DNA from: Dentipellis sp. KUC8613
Taxonomy: Eukaryota > Basidiomycota > Agaricomycetes > Russulales > Hericiaceae
DNA length: 64,000 nucleotides
Assembly: GCA_002286715.1 (NCBI GenBank)
Contig: NSJX01000003.1
Span: 360,680-424,679, forward strand
Reading direction: 5' to 3'
The number at the start of each line of letters is the position of its first letter. The first letter of the stretch is position 1. Of the stretch, positions 24,877 through 33,970 are shown in pieces. The notes under the pieces are model-generated. The model made no database searches, had not been told where the DNA came from, and saw only the letters and a program-made list of their open reading frames with translations. A program made the translations under genes and the position numbers.

Positions 24877-25199
24877 CTAGCACTTATACCCGTACGCTGT
24901 CAATGCACCGTTCAAATGGAAGTACGGTGCGACATACACGCAGGGCCGATTAGAATGGGGTTGGCATTGACCGTCCCTCCGACGCATTTTGAAGCTTCAA
25001 TACTGCTTGAAGTGAAACTGACACTGACATCTGATTTATGGATTGCACCCGTCTCGCCTTCGAAGGTTACCTTATTTCTCCAAGATGTGGCCTTATTGTA
25101 CCCGTCTATTTCATACAGCTGCTTAGAGCCTGTCTCCGGATCTGATGTAGAGATGGTTGCGCCATTAGTGGAGCCGCGGGGTGACACGGGGTACGTCGA
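24877..25199 (-). pseudogene. Possible gene remnant, minus strand
   Basis: From about 25199 down, one frame reads protein-like sequence: KQLYEIDGYNKATSWRNK, VTFEGETGAIHKSDVSVSF and CVGGTVNANPI. The frame has no ATG after its upstream stop. It ends soon after, while a second frame continues with CVYVAPYFHLNGALTAYGYK and a cysteine before a stop at 24877. A lost start and one frame change would explain this as a decayed small gene. I do not recognise the family. It may also be a chance open frame. Confidence 0.2.
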
Positions 25200-25236
25200 G
25201 CCTCAAGCGAACATATTAGAGCTTCCCTCCGATGCG

Positions 25237-25244
25237 TATATAAG
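25237..25244 (+). promoter_or_regulatory. Putative TATA box of the lipocalin-like gene
   Basis: TATATAAG lies about 90 bp upstream of the start codon at 25330. The call rests on sequence and spacing only. Confidence 0.45.
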
Positions 25245-25329
25245 GGGCGAATCAATTTAAATACGGACCTCTACAGACGAACCCTGTCCCATAACATCTG
25301 CTCTCCCTCGATCGACTTGAGAGCATCAC

Positions 25330-26063
25330 ATGGCTGTCCCTTCAGAGTTCACTACGCTCGACATCAGTGGCACATATGTCCTGGTGAGTTGACGTCTGAT
25401 AGGCCGGGTCATCGCTCTTGCTGACCTTGGTACACTCAGAACAAGTCTCAGAGTGACGATACTGACGAGATTCTGAGGCTGCAAGGCGTCGGCTGGTTCA
25501 CACGCAAGGCCATCGGGTTGGCCACAATCACCCTTAGCGTGAAGCACTACAAGGATGATGACGGAAAGGAACACATCGACATTGGGACAACCCTGACGGG
25601 CGGTATCAAGGGCACAACGGAGAATCGCACTTTGGATTGGAATCGCAGGACTCATGAGGACCATGTCTTCGGGTCGGTGATCGGGCAGTCGAGAAGGGTG
25701 AAAGTGGAGGATGTTGAAAGCGAGTTCTTGAAGAACGGGTGGTCGCAGGATACCGTCGAACACGGGCTTATCAACGCGTACGGTGAAAGCGACACTCCCA
25801 AATCTGGTCTGAGCTGGGTAGCAAACCAGGTAAGTTGCTGTCGCGACTTTTGCCTCCGCTTTCCATTGATTTGTGCCTCTCAGACTTGGGGGTTCGAAGA
25901 AATAGACGGGGAGAGGAAATACGTCAGGCATGTGGACTTCACAGGATCTGACGGTGAGAAGGTTCAGGCGCGCATGGTGTATGATTACTGTGAGTTGGAT
26001 GCTGGTTCAAGTGATACGAGCTGACGTCCGGTTGCTACGACCTCTCCAGACGGTGCTCCCTGA
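25330..26063 (+). CDS. Lipocalin-like conserved fungal protein
   Basis: Exon 1 encodes MAVPSEFTTLDISGTYVL and is followed by a GTGAGT donor. The next exon opens NKSQSDDTDEILRLQGVGW, then FTRKAIGLATITLSVKHY. The core has repeated beta-strand-like segments (DIGTTLTGGIKGTTENRTL, GSVIGQSRRVKVEDV) and ends KYVRHVDFTGSDG. The LDISGTY start and strand pattern suggest a lipocalin or fatty-acid-binding type barrel of about 190 residues. The end assumes a last intron (25990-26049), giving a C-terminus YYGAP. If that intron is not removed, the frame stops at 26024 instead. There is no signal peptide, so a cytosolic ligand-binding role is inferred. Proteins of this type are common in fungi but lack a known function. 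Confidence 0.78.
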
Positions 26064-26562
26064 GCGTGTACCCAAGTGATAGATGTAAATCAGTGTAATT
26101 CTGTACAGTGCTGCTGCGATGTCAATTTTAAAGAGTTGATTGGAGCCGCGGCGACGAGTTTTGGCGATGTGCTGGCCTAGGTGCTGCGTTTCGCATGCAT
26201 CTGCAGTGTCTAGAGGTCTTCTCATATGCTACACTAACGACCGTGGTGACAACCGCGGTCCTTAAAAAGGTTACGGCGGGTAACCTTGCCTACGTTGGGA
26301 TGTCGTAGCTGGGAATGGGAACGAACGGATGCAATCTGTCAGGAAGCGTCGAAGCCGGCGGTCTATCCGTACTCAAGGCACGCCAAAGCGGAAGTGTTAT
26401 TTTTGGCAGGCGCTGCGGAAGAGGTCGTGTGCATGCTGACAACGGCTCGGCATGATGCTATGTTACACTCTGCCGCACTTCATCTAAAACATCTCACCTT
26501 GCCCGCTCGCACGCTGTGATGCTTGCTGGGCCCCTTCGCAGCACCCGACCGTATTGTCTGTA
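26064..26562. other. Intergenic region
   Basis: This is 499 bp between the lipocalin-like gene and the LCCL gene. It holds the 3' UTR of the first and the promoter of the second. A short imperfect inverted repeat (ggttac...gtaacc, about 26269-26284) is present. I see no gene. Confidence 0.5.
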
Positions 26563-28673
26563 ATGGAGCCAAGCTCAAGTTCGAGCTCTAGCACCTTGCA
26601 CAAGAGACCCGAATCCGAAATTCGCTACACGGACAGGGTCGACAGCAAAGACGACGACGACCGCGCGGAATTCACACTTGAACTACCAAGCACTTCCTCG
26701 CCACCTACACCCCACTGGCTGGGCCGCTCCGACCGCTATGCTGCACGCAGGTGGCCAGAATTACATAGGAAGCTCAGCCGTCTAGCTCTGTATATTAGGG
26801 GTCCGAGACCGAAATGTGACTTGCCTGGTGTGTCATGCATTCCCATATTACCCCAGGCAATCTAACGCAACCTATCTGTACTAGAACCATCTCCGTGGTT
26901 GCAGAGAACTTGGACCGTCCGTGGAAGGACGTTTGGTCTCCCCGTCGAAGGCAGATTCATGCGCCGTACTCGCCATCTTACCGCACCCTGGCTTCTGGTG
27001 CTGCTCAGCGCTGTGTACATCATCGGCGTCGCCTTCTTCTCTCGAGCCCAGTCATTTCAAGTGCCATCAGACTCCTTTATTGGATGCACCGCTACCTACT
27101 GGACCGCCAATGATGGTTGTGGTTTGGATGGTCAAAGTTGCGCGCCGTTCAGCAACACAACCTTCGACTTTCGATGCCCCGCTCAATGCGCATCGGTGGT
27201 CCTGCAGAATCCTAGGACGATAGGAAACGAGCAAATTAACTTTCAGCCTCTTCTTGTTGGGGGAGGTGACGATCAGTCGACCTACCGAGGCGATAGCTTC
27301 ATTTGCGCCGCGGCGCTCCAAGAGTAGGTGCTAACGCGCATAAAAGCTCTAAAAAATCTGACCCTGTTTTGCAGTGGTTTGATCAGCAATTCCCGAGGCG
27401 GCTGCGGGACAGTCATCCTGGAAGGAAACTTCACCAATTTCCTCCCACGTTCTGCTCGTGGACTCACGTCAATCGGTTTCCCATCCACATTCCCTCTTTC
27501 CTTCCGCTTTTCCCCATCGGCACCTTTCGATCACTGTATCGATATGCGAAACGAGGCCCTCATCATGGATGTCTTCATCACGTTCATCCTGTTCGCCTTC
27601 CTCCGCCCGAAGCCCATAGTCCTTTACTGGTGCCTCGTTTGCATTGGTTTCTGGCACGTCACATTGTTTTCCCAACCCAGGTCGAACCCCCCGGATCTTG
27701 CGGACGCATTTGGAACCTTCTTACCGGCTCTGTTCATCTGCTATGGATTCTGGCGGCTAGCAATTCGCTTTGTGTTGCCGATTTTCTCGACAAAGATGCC
27801 CCTCGAGGGTGCTGTATGGTTCCTAGGGCCGTACTGGGTCACCATCCTCACCAATCTCACTACGGATAGGATTCCAATTAACAGACTTACAGCAGCTGAC
27901 ATCAAGGCCCAGCCCGGCGGTCTCACCGCTTTGATCATTATCATCATCATAGTCATCGTAATTGTTATCAACCAGGTGCGCGTCATCCGCAAGACGGGAT
28001 GGCTTCCACATTACCTCTTCTGGTACATTATGGGTGGCCTTGTAACCCTTGTACTGGCCCTGTTGCCGACCTTGAATTTGCGGATCCACCATTATATCAT
28101 TGCCATGGTATTGATCCCCGGCACGGCTTTCCCCACAAGACCGTCTGCAGTATACCAAGGCTTCTTACTGGGCATGTTCTTGAATGGCGCAGCTGCCTGG
28201 GGTTTCGATTCCATTCTACAGACTGCTGCACAGGTGGGTCATTCCCTGTGCAAGGGGACGTGTCAGTTGGCTCATTGCCCGTACATCTTAGCTTCGGCGG
28301 GACGCACCTTTGGGTAGTGACTTGCCATCATTCATCACCAACTCAACGACCTTCAATGCGTCAACACCGTTCCAGAATCAAACCATTTTCTGGTCGCCTA
28401 TACCAGATGGCGAGAACTGGGATGGGTTCGCCCTCCTTGTTGATGATGTCGAGCGCTACGTAGGAACTGCGTTGAATTATTCGCTGGGAGCATTGCAAGC
28501 CGGGATCCCGCACTTCTTCCGACTTGCGGTGAGTATCTCGCATACGTTTCGCAGTCGCAATCTGACAAGGACGACGCCAGTTCACGAACTCAGGGACGGC
28601 CGGTGATTTTACTATGCCTGCCACGCTTTGGCCGAATGGAACGTGGGTCGACCCTCTTCCGGGCCCATCGTAG
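26563..28673 (+). CDS. LCCL-domain multi-pass membrane protein
   Basis: This is a fungal LCCL-domain membrane protein of about 610 residues. The N-terminus is Ser-rich and cytosolic, then LTAPWLLVLLSAVYIIGVAF is the first transmembrane helix. The luminal or extracellular LCCL domain follows: DSFIGCTATYWTANDGCGLD, CAPFSNTTFDFRCPAQC, and the hallmark TYRGDSFICAAALQDGLIS then GGCGTVIL. The C-terminal half has about six further hydrophobic helices, including an Ile/Val-only stretch near 27934-27970. The last exon reads FTNSGTAGDFTMPATLWPNG and ends at a TAG after WVDPLPGPS. All splice joins read are in frame. LCCL proteins are thought to act in secretion or surface binding, but the ligand here is unknown. 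Confidence 0.92.
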
Positions 28674-28728
28674 GTGTGACATAGTAGACGCCAAACCAGG
28701 ACATTACCGCAATGGACGCGATCTTCGT

Positions 28729-29090
28729 TTACTTTTTCGTACCTACTGGCGATGTTGGAGTGTATTCTTGGAAGCTTTCACGGCGTAAATGGAACGTACT
28801 TTTGTAGCCTTGGTAAACTGCGCCGTAGTCGTAGAGCTGTAAGAGTGGTCAACATTGGAGGCAGTTGAACTCACGTGGTCTGCCGCACTGATCTCTGCGG
28901 CTGCGGATCTCGCGCCAGTGGCGGTTGAGAAGAACGTCCACGATGTGGAGAGAGGCGTATATAACGGACACGCCTTCACGTTCGACTGCTCTTCATCTTT
29001 CACAAAAATAACACCCCTGTTGCCTCTCTCGTACTGCAACACGCCTTTAGGCTGTCCATTCACGCGGTCTGTCGGGTAGTCAAGGTTCAT
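28729..29090 (-). CDS. Possible small protein gene of unknown family
   Basis: Three exons (28875-29090, 28800-28836, 28729-28745) join in frame to 89 residues. The frame starts MNLDYPTDRVNGQPKGVLQY, continues RGVIFVKDEEQSNVKACPLY and TPLSTSWTFFSTATGARSAA, and after the first intron reads LYDYGAVYQGYK, ending IGTKK. Splice sites are GTGAGT/ACAG and GTACGT/CCAG. The sequence looks protein-like rather than random. The first intron would be only 38 nt, short for this genome. Its ATG lies 35 bp from that of the divergent zinc-finger gene. I do not recognise the family. The alternative is that this is just the zinc-finger gene's promoter region. Confidence 0.42.
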
Positions 29091-29125
29091 CTGAATCCGC
29101 CTGTTTCAATCATCGTCGTCTCGTC

Positions 29126-30074
29126 ATGGCCCCCAAGGCATCTCGGAGGAAGAAGCTTTCCAAGCCGGAACGTATGTCCATTCACTCTCTTACTTTGCGA
29201 TATCGTTTTATGACGCTATACAGACTTCACCGACAATGGCCGGGGTCGTTACTACTGCAACGTGTGCACAGCGGAGGACGATGCACAGCGCAAGTCTATG
29301 ACGATCGTGCAGGCCACGAACCACGAACGAACGCCGGAACACATCCACAACGTCGAGTCCGACAACGACAACGCCTGGGTGTCCCCCGCAGACCCGCAAG
29401 CTTGGGAGCTGGGCTCAAATCCCTGGGCGGCGACGCACGATTCGTTCGACTGGGGAAAAGCACCTGAAAAGTCCAAAGATCCTACGGACATCAAGATACG
29501 GGAGAAGCAGGAGTGGATCGAGATGTGCCCGGACCTTGTTGCGTTCTGGCAGAAGGGCGTGGTAGCAGCGAACAATGGTGGGGAGGTGGACAGCATGCAG
29601 GAGTTTCTGGAGAGGCTGGAGGTGGAGAGGGCGGAGAGACAGCGCGCGTTGGAGGCAGGCGAATGGGGTCCCGTTGCGGTGAACAATGACTGGGGATGGA
29701 GTCCACCAAACGACGATTGGGGACGTCAGGATCAGCCAAGCAAAGGGTGGGGGTGGGCTCTGCCAAACGACGACGCTTGGGACGCAGCCGGTCAGGATGG
29801 CTGGGGCTTGCCAGAGGAAAAGCCGCCTGCTGACCGCGCATCCGAGATTACCGATGAAGCTATCGCAAACGCGGACCGGTCTTCTTTCGTTGACAAGTTT
29901 GCTCAATGTCGCTCGCTGAGTGCGACGCGGAGAGAGAAAATGCGGGCATTCTTCGACGTACGTCTGTTTTCTTCTGGTATGTAGGTCGGAGCTTGACTCT
30001 TTGTGCAGATGCCCACGCAGCAGAAGGTCGCGGAGATACAGGAAGTTATTCGTTATCTTCATATGCATGACTGA
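29126..30074 (+). CDS. U1-type zinc-finger protein with WG/GW repeats
   Basis: Exon 1 (MAPKASRRKKLSKPE...) is basic. After an intron the protein reads HFTDNGRGRYYCNVCTAEDD, with two later histidines (NHERTPEHIHN), forming a C2H2 finger resembling the U1/matrin type. From about residue 60 to 220 the protein is acidic and unusually tryptophan-rich: FDWGKAP, GEWGPV, NDWGWSP, DDWGRQ, KGWGWALP and DGWGLP. A helical segment of about 40 residues (EFLERLEVERAERQRALEAG) interrupts it. A last small exon ends VIRYLHMHD. Length is about 280 residues. Zinc fingers of this kind bind RNA or DNA. WG/GW repeats in a disordered acidic context resemble Argonaute-binding hooks, which is an inference. Related proteins exist in other basidiomycetes as far as I know, but without a function. 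Confidence 0.75.
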
Positions 30075-30116
30075 CTTTCGACTCGGGTTCACGGTTCTCT
30101 TGCATCACCCTCTGGA

Positions 30117-30500
30117 TCATATGTACAATATGCACAACATCGTTATTGAATCCCAGTTTGCCACAGTGTTGCTCAAGTATCTGGACTGCCGTACCTCCTT
30201 CTTCAAAATATCATCGTACTCTGCGCAGTCTTTCACACATGGTCCAAAACTATCCCAGCAGTGCGTTGCTTTTCCACGGATACATAGATCATACTGATGC
30301 ATTGAGAAAGTTCCGCAGAACGCGTAGATCCATATGTGTTGTTCGTGTGGCGGTTGCTCTGAGATAAGCATAGTGCCTTCATGGGGCGCAACTGCGCATT
30401 CCTGTATAGCCATGAATGCAGTGCCAGCCGTGAGTGCAGCAGAGAGTGAATTCAGAAGTGCCGACGTTGTCTTGCATATGGCAGGGCGCAGGCACAGCAT
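30117..30500 (-). CDS. Doubtful Cys-rich open frame
   Basis: From the ATG at 30500 this open frame encodes 127 residues with clustered cysteines (CGTFSMHQYDLC, CWDSFGPCVKDC) and an N-terminal hydrophobic segment. It has no introns and overlaps no strong gene. It lies in a region best explained as the WW gene promoter and the zinc-finger gene 3' UTR. I recognise no family. A chance open frame is at least as likely as a small secreted protein gene. Confidence 0.2.
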   Translation of the reverse strand: MLCLRPAICKTTSALLNSLSAALTAGTAFMAIQECAVAPHEGTMLISEQPPHEQHIWIYAFCGTFSMHQYDLCIRGKATHCWDSFGPCVKDCAEYDDILKKEVRQSRYLSNTVANWDSITMLCILYI

Positions 30501-30529
30501 TAACGCGCAGTGCGGTAAGGTGGGGTCAT

Positions 30530-30535
30530 CACGTG
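30530..30535 (+). promoter_or_regulatory. E-box (CACGTG)
   Basis: This is a perfect palindromic CACGTG about 40 bp upstream of the TATA-like element of the WW gene. Such sites bind bHLH factors (for example Cbf1 or sterol-regulatory types). A functional role is inferred from position. Confidence 0.3.
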
Positions 30536-30573
30536 TCCCAAGGCTATGACGACTTGGCGGGTGACTGCTGCTC

Positions 30574-30580
30574 TTATAAA
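30574..30580 (+). promoter_or_regulatory. Putative TATA box of the WW gene
   Basis: TTATAAA lies 76-82 bp upstream of the WW gene start codon at 30656, with a short pyrimidine-rich leader between. Confidence 0.4.
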
Positions 30581-30655
30581 CTGCTCCGCCCTCCCGCGCA
30601 GCTTCACGCACCTTGTTCCACTACCCACTTCTCACTGCTACAGTACTCGAGTAAC

Positions 30656-31471
30656 ATGTCAAGCGACGAGTTACCACTCCCGTACGGTTGGGTCAAGGAA
30701 TTTGACTCCAGAACCGACCATCCTTTCTATGTACGTTGCTTCCGTGCTTCCGCATGAGCTTGTGCTGATCTATCCATCGGCTATACCCGTAGGTCGATAC
30801 AAAGGCGGATCCCCCGAGAGCTATCTGGGTCCACCCTTACGAAGATGAACAATATCTATCAGAGCATCCCGATGTCAGAGAGAAGGTTGGGAAGACGATG
30901 CACCACGACGAGAGACCAGCGAAGCCCCGTCGCCATTCATTTTCCGGCACTGATAGTGCCGACATGACCGCTGGAGAGGCCTCTTCTGCTGCTGCTGCTT
31001 CTCAAAAGGGAAAGCATAAGAGAGGGTTCTTCGGCAAGATGAAGGATAAGGCGATTGGGACCAAGGAAGAGAGAGAAGCGTATAAGCGGGAGCTAGCTCG
31101 GGTACGTCTGGCGTCACTCATCCGTGCAGCAGGTCCACTAACTCTGTCTCCAGCAAGAGCAGGAGGAGCGAAAGCAACGTGAGCTCTACCGACAAGAGGT
31201 GATGCGCCGCCAGCAGGCCCGCTACGCGCAGCAGCCCTACTATGGTCCTCAACAGGCCTATGCTTCTCCCTACGGCTACGCCGGCCCTTCATCTTCGAGA
31301 TACGGGCCCCCAGCAGGTGACCCTTACGCAAATTATGGCCCTTACGGCTCTTCGCGCAGGGGCTACGGTGGTGGAGGCTTTGGCGGAGGGGGCGGAAGCG
31401 GCCTGGGGATGGGTCTCCCCGTTCTCGGTGCACTAGCCGGAGGGCTACTTCTAGGCGACATACTGTTCTGA
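30656..31471 (+). CDS. WW-domain protein with Gly-zipper C-terminus
   Basis: The N-terminus is a WW domain: LPYGWVKEFDSRTDHPFYV, completed by the second exon (DTKADPPRAIWVHPYED). This module binds proline-rich or phospho-Ser/Pro peptides. A basic segment (GKHKRGFFGKMKDKAIG, then EEREAYKRELAR) follows, then a long Q/Y/P/G-rich disordered tail. The protein ends in GLGMGLPVLGALAGGLLLGD and ILF, a glycine-zipper hydrophobic end that could insert in or attach to a membrane. Two introns occur, and total length is about 230 residues. Related WW/YGG proteins are common in fungi; the partners are unknown. Confidence 0.88.
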
Positions 31472-32056
31472 GGTGCTAGCCTGCACTTGTATTACATTTG
31501 GAGTTCGTCTATTATCATCTTTGTAGAATATATGGTACAGCTACTACTTTACATACATGGCCATACACTCAGTGAATGTCTTCCTTTCATATATTTTTTA
31601 CTTAGTACGTAGTTCGTCAGTCCTATGGAGCCATCCCTACGATCATAATTTGGTCGTCTTTGGTCCAATCGCAGTACCCAAGACCCTGGACGGTGCCTGG
31701 TGAATAGATCCTACAGCTCTGCTATATAGCGCAATTGTCAGCAATAACCGCTACCTTCCCCCCCTTCTTTGCCACGCAGGCATAATCAACATCATGAATC
31801 CCTAGCCTCGGGTTTAATATGCGAACGTCCGAATCTTTGGGAATTAATCACCCACAACGGCTTTTTGTGCCTCTTATAAGCACACTTGAATAAACCAATA
31901 TTACAATCTGTAGATGTAAGTAGTTCGATCACCACCCAACCTCCGCAGCGGCGCTTCCTCCTAACTCCTTCCGGAATCCAGAATTGAGCTGTCATCTGTC
32001 GCATGACCTACAGACTCTCATCTAGCCGAGCTTGAATACTGGGCGCAATGTAGGTG
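31472..32056. other. Intergenic region
   Basis: This is 585 bp between the WW gene and the F-box gene. It is AT-rich near the WW stop codon, as in a 3' UTR and poly(A) region, then holds the F-box promoter. I see no gene. Confidence 0.5.
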
Positions 32057-33676
32057 ATGATCTCGTTAAAAGGAGCGGCAATGGCGCTTACAGCTGTCCG
32101 CACATACCATGCTATCAGTGCCAGGTATGTTTGTCTACCATGCCTGATCCAGTGTGGGTACCTCATCTGGAACCGTACAGCAGAACACACGAGCCCCATC
32201 CAACAGCGTTACGAGCCAGAAGACACCGATATCCGCATAGCTTCGCTTGATGATGTCCCTCGTGAGGCATCGTCCCGAGCCTACACCCGAAAGCATATCG
32301 AGAGGCACATAGTCTCGTTGGTGTCTCAGACTCGTTTCCACAATCTTTCCTATTCCACTCAAGAGGACCGCCCGGGCACGATCAACCCCATTGAGCGCCT
32401 TCTCAAGTATTATAACGCCCTCGCTCCTATTCACATCCTTCCTATTGAACTTTTCTTCGACATTCTTCTCCGTCTCATATACGACCCAAGGATATCTCCA
32501 GCGCGTGCAAGCAAATGTCTTGCGAACGTGAGTGTCGTCTGCACCGCCTGGCGATCCGCGGTCGTTTCTTTCCCGCGCCTGTGGACGCGTATCGACCTTT
32601 ACCACAGCAAGTATGTTGCACTCGCGCTGGAGCGTTCTCGGGACGCCTCGATCGATCTTTCGTTCGAGTACGATTGGCGAAGACTTACTCGGCCAGAAGT
32701 CTTTCAGGCCATATCCGACCATGCGATGCGCATCGCAAGCTTAAAGTATACAATGCCTTCCCACCTCCATCCTACACTTCTCGAGTCGTTTCCCTCCTGT
32801 CTGCCCTCACTGCACACGTTGATTCTCAAATCCACGACGCGTCACGAGATCACCTCCAGCGAAAACCTTTCGCTCCGATCCACCTCCATGCCTGCATTGC
32901 GAACCCTTGACCTCGATGGATTATGGCTGCCGTGGACTCTTCCAATTTTCCATGGACTCGTTCACCTGCACGTGCGGCTGGAGGGGACACCCTTCTTTTT
33001 CAGTCTCCAGACTCTCCGCGATGTACTCACGGCATGTCCCGACCTTGAGACACTGCTGCTCTACGGTGTAGGCCCTCATCCTGACCAATGGTCAAGCCTT
33101 TCCGTCTCCGAGCCCATCGCGCTGCCAAAGCTGCAGGAGCTCCAACTAGGCTACTTCGCGCCTTGCGCTGCCGCCTGTGCAGCGCTTGTCGTACACACTA
33201 TAGCCGTGATCCCGGCCACTGCGAGGCTGTCTATCTCTTGCTGCATGCATCCTACAAGACAGTTCACGTTCACCTCCTCTGGCTACGGCGTAGGGGAGAT
33301 CTGTGTCATCAATGGCGGTATGAATCCGGATACGCGCCGTCTGTTGAGCCTTCTCCCGAGCGTCCGTGCCGCGATGTTCCACTGCCGCCAAGGGAAAGAG
33401 GATACCGTAGACAATTTGCTTGGGATGCTCGACGGCCTTGATCTACCGCAATTGGAAACGCTTGTGACAGAGGGGACGCCATTGTCAGCTCTCGTTGAAG
33501 CTGTGTCCACCAGCAGTGTGGAGGTTGGCGGGTTGAAGAAACTGAAGTCGGTGAAGGTGCCCCGAGTTGGCACAGTAGCGGATAGAACGAGGGACATAAA
33601 GTTGCTGGAGTGCTTTGCATCGGAGGTGGAGGTTACTTACATACATGAGCATCGCTCGTTCGAAGAATGCACTTGA
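32057..33676 (+). CDS. F-box protein, Agaricomycete type
   Basis: This is a single open frame of about 539 residues. The F-box itself lies near residue 130: ILPIELFFDILLRLIYDPRI, then CLANVSVVCTAWRSAVVSFP and RLWTRIDLYHSK. The remainder has weak leucine-rich-repeat-like units such as LPSLHTLIL, PALRTLDLDGLWL, LVHLHVRL and CPDLETLLLYGVG. F-box proteins link substrates to Skp1-Cullin ubiquitin ligases; the LRR-like part would bind the substrate. Mushroom genomes contain large families of this kind. The N-terminal 60 residues are atypical, so translation might begin at a later ATG, or a small intron may lie there. Confidence 0.85.
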   Translation: MISLKGAAMALTAVRTYHAISARYVCLPCLIQCGYLIWNRTAEHTSPIQQRYEPEDTDIRIASLDDVPREASSRAYTRKHIERHIVSLVSQTRFHNLSYSTQEDRPGTINPIERLLKYYNALAPIHILPIELFFDILLRLIYDPRISPARASKCLANVSVVCTAWRSAVVSFPRLWTRIDLYHSKYVALALERSRDASIDLSFEYDWRRLTRPEVFQAISDHAMRIASLKYTMPSHLHPTLLESFPSCLPSLHTLILKSTTRHEITSSENLSLRSTSMPALRTLDLDGLWLPWTLPIFHGLVHLHVRLEGTPFFFSLQTLRDVLTACPDLETLLLYGVGPHPDQWSSLSVSEPIALPKLQELQLGYFAPCAAACAALVVHTIAVIPATARLSISCCMHPTRQFTFTSSGYGVGEICVINGGMNPDTRRLLSLLPSVRAAMFHCRQGKEDTVDNLLGMLDGLDLPQLETLVTEGTPLSALVEAVSTSSVEVGGLKKLKSVKVPRVGTVADRTRDIKLLECFASEVEVTYIHEHRSFEECT

Positions 33677-33970
33677 TTATAACTGGGCTAAGAAGCTAAT
33701 CATCCAGAAGCTACAGTTTTCTTGTTCATATTTTCGGATATTCTGTCCCAGTTGTTGCTTTCTCCTGCTATATTTATTAGTGTGCACATTCCCCATAATG
33801 TCAACGATTGCTCGTCCTGTATGAAGGCTTCATGATGTTGTGCATAGTAGTGCAGCCGCGTGTTACATGCGCGTAGACTTGAATATGTACGCGAAACGCC
33901 ACGACATGCAAGCGCTTATTTGAAGCGGCCACGGCACTGAGGTCATTAATCCAGTTTAACACCTGCCTTG

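Larger units (their letters stand above)
24583..25329. other. Intergenic region with possible degenerate reading frame
   Basis: This 747-bp spacer separates the 23932 gene from the lipocalin-like gene. A TATA-like box lies at 25237-25244. On the minus strand 24877-25199 contains protein-like sequence without an ATG, described separately. No intact gene was found. Confidence 0.5.
30075..30655. other. Intergenic region upstream of the WW gene
   Basis: This is the 581 bp between the zinc-finger gene and the WW gene. It holds a TATA-like element (30574-30580) and an E-box (CACGTG, 30530-30535) likely serving the WW gene, plus a minus-strand open frame (30117-30500) listed below. Confidence 0.55.

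Noticed and set aside
29415..30092. Long minus-strand open frame
   Set aside because: It is antisense to the zinc-finger gene. The composition is Pro/Leu/Arg-rich and no family is recognised.
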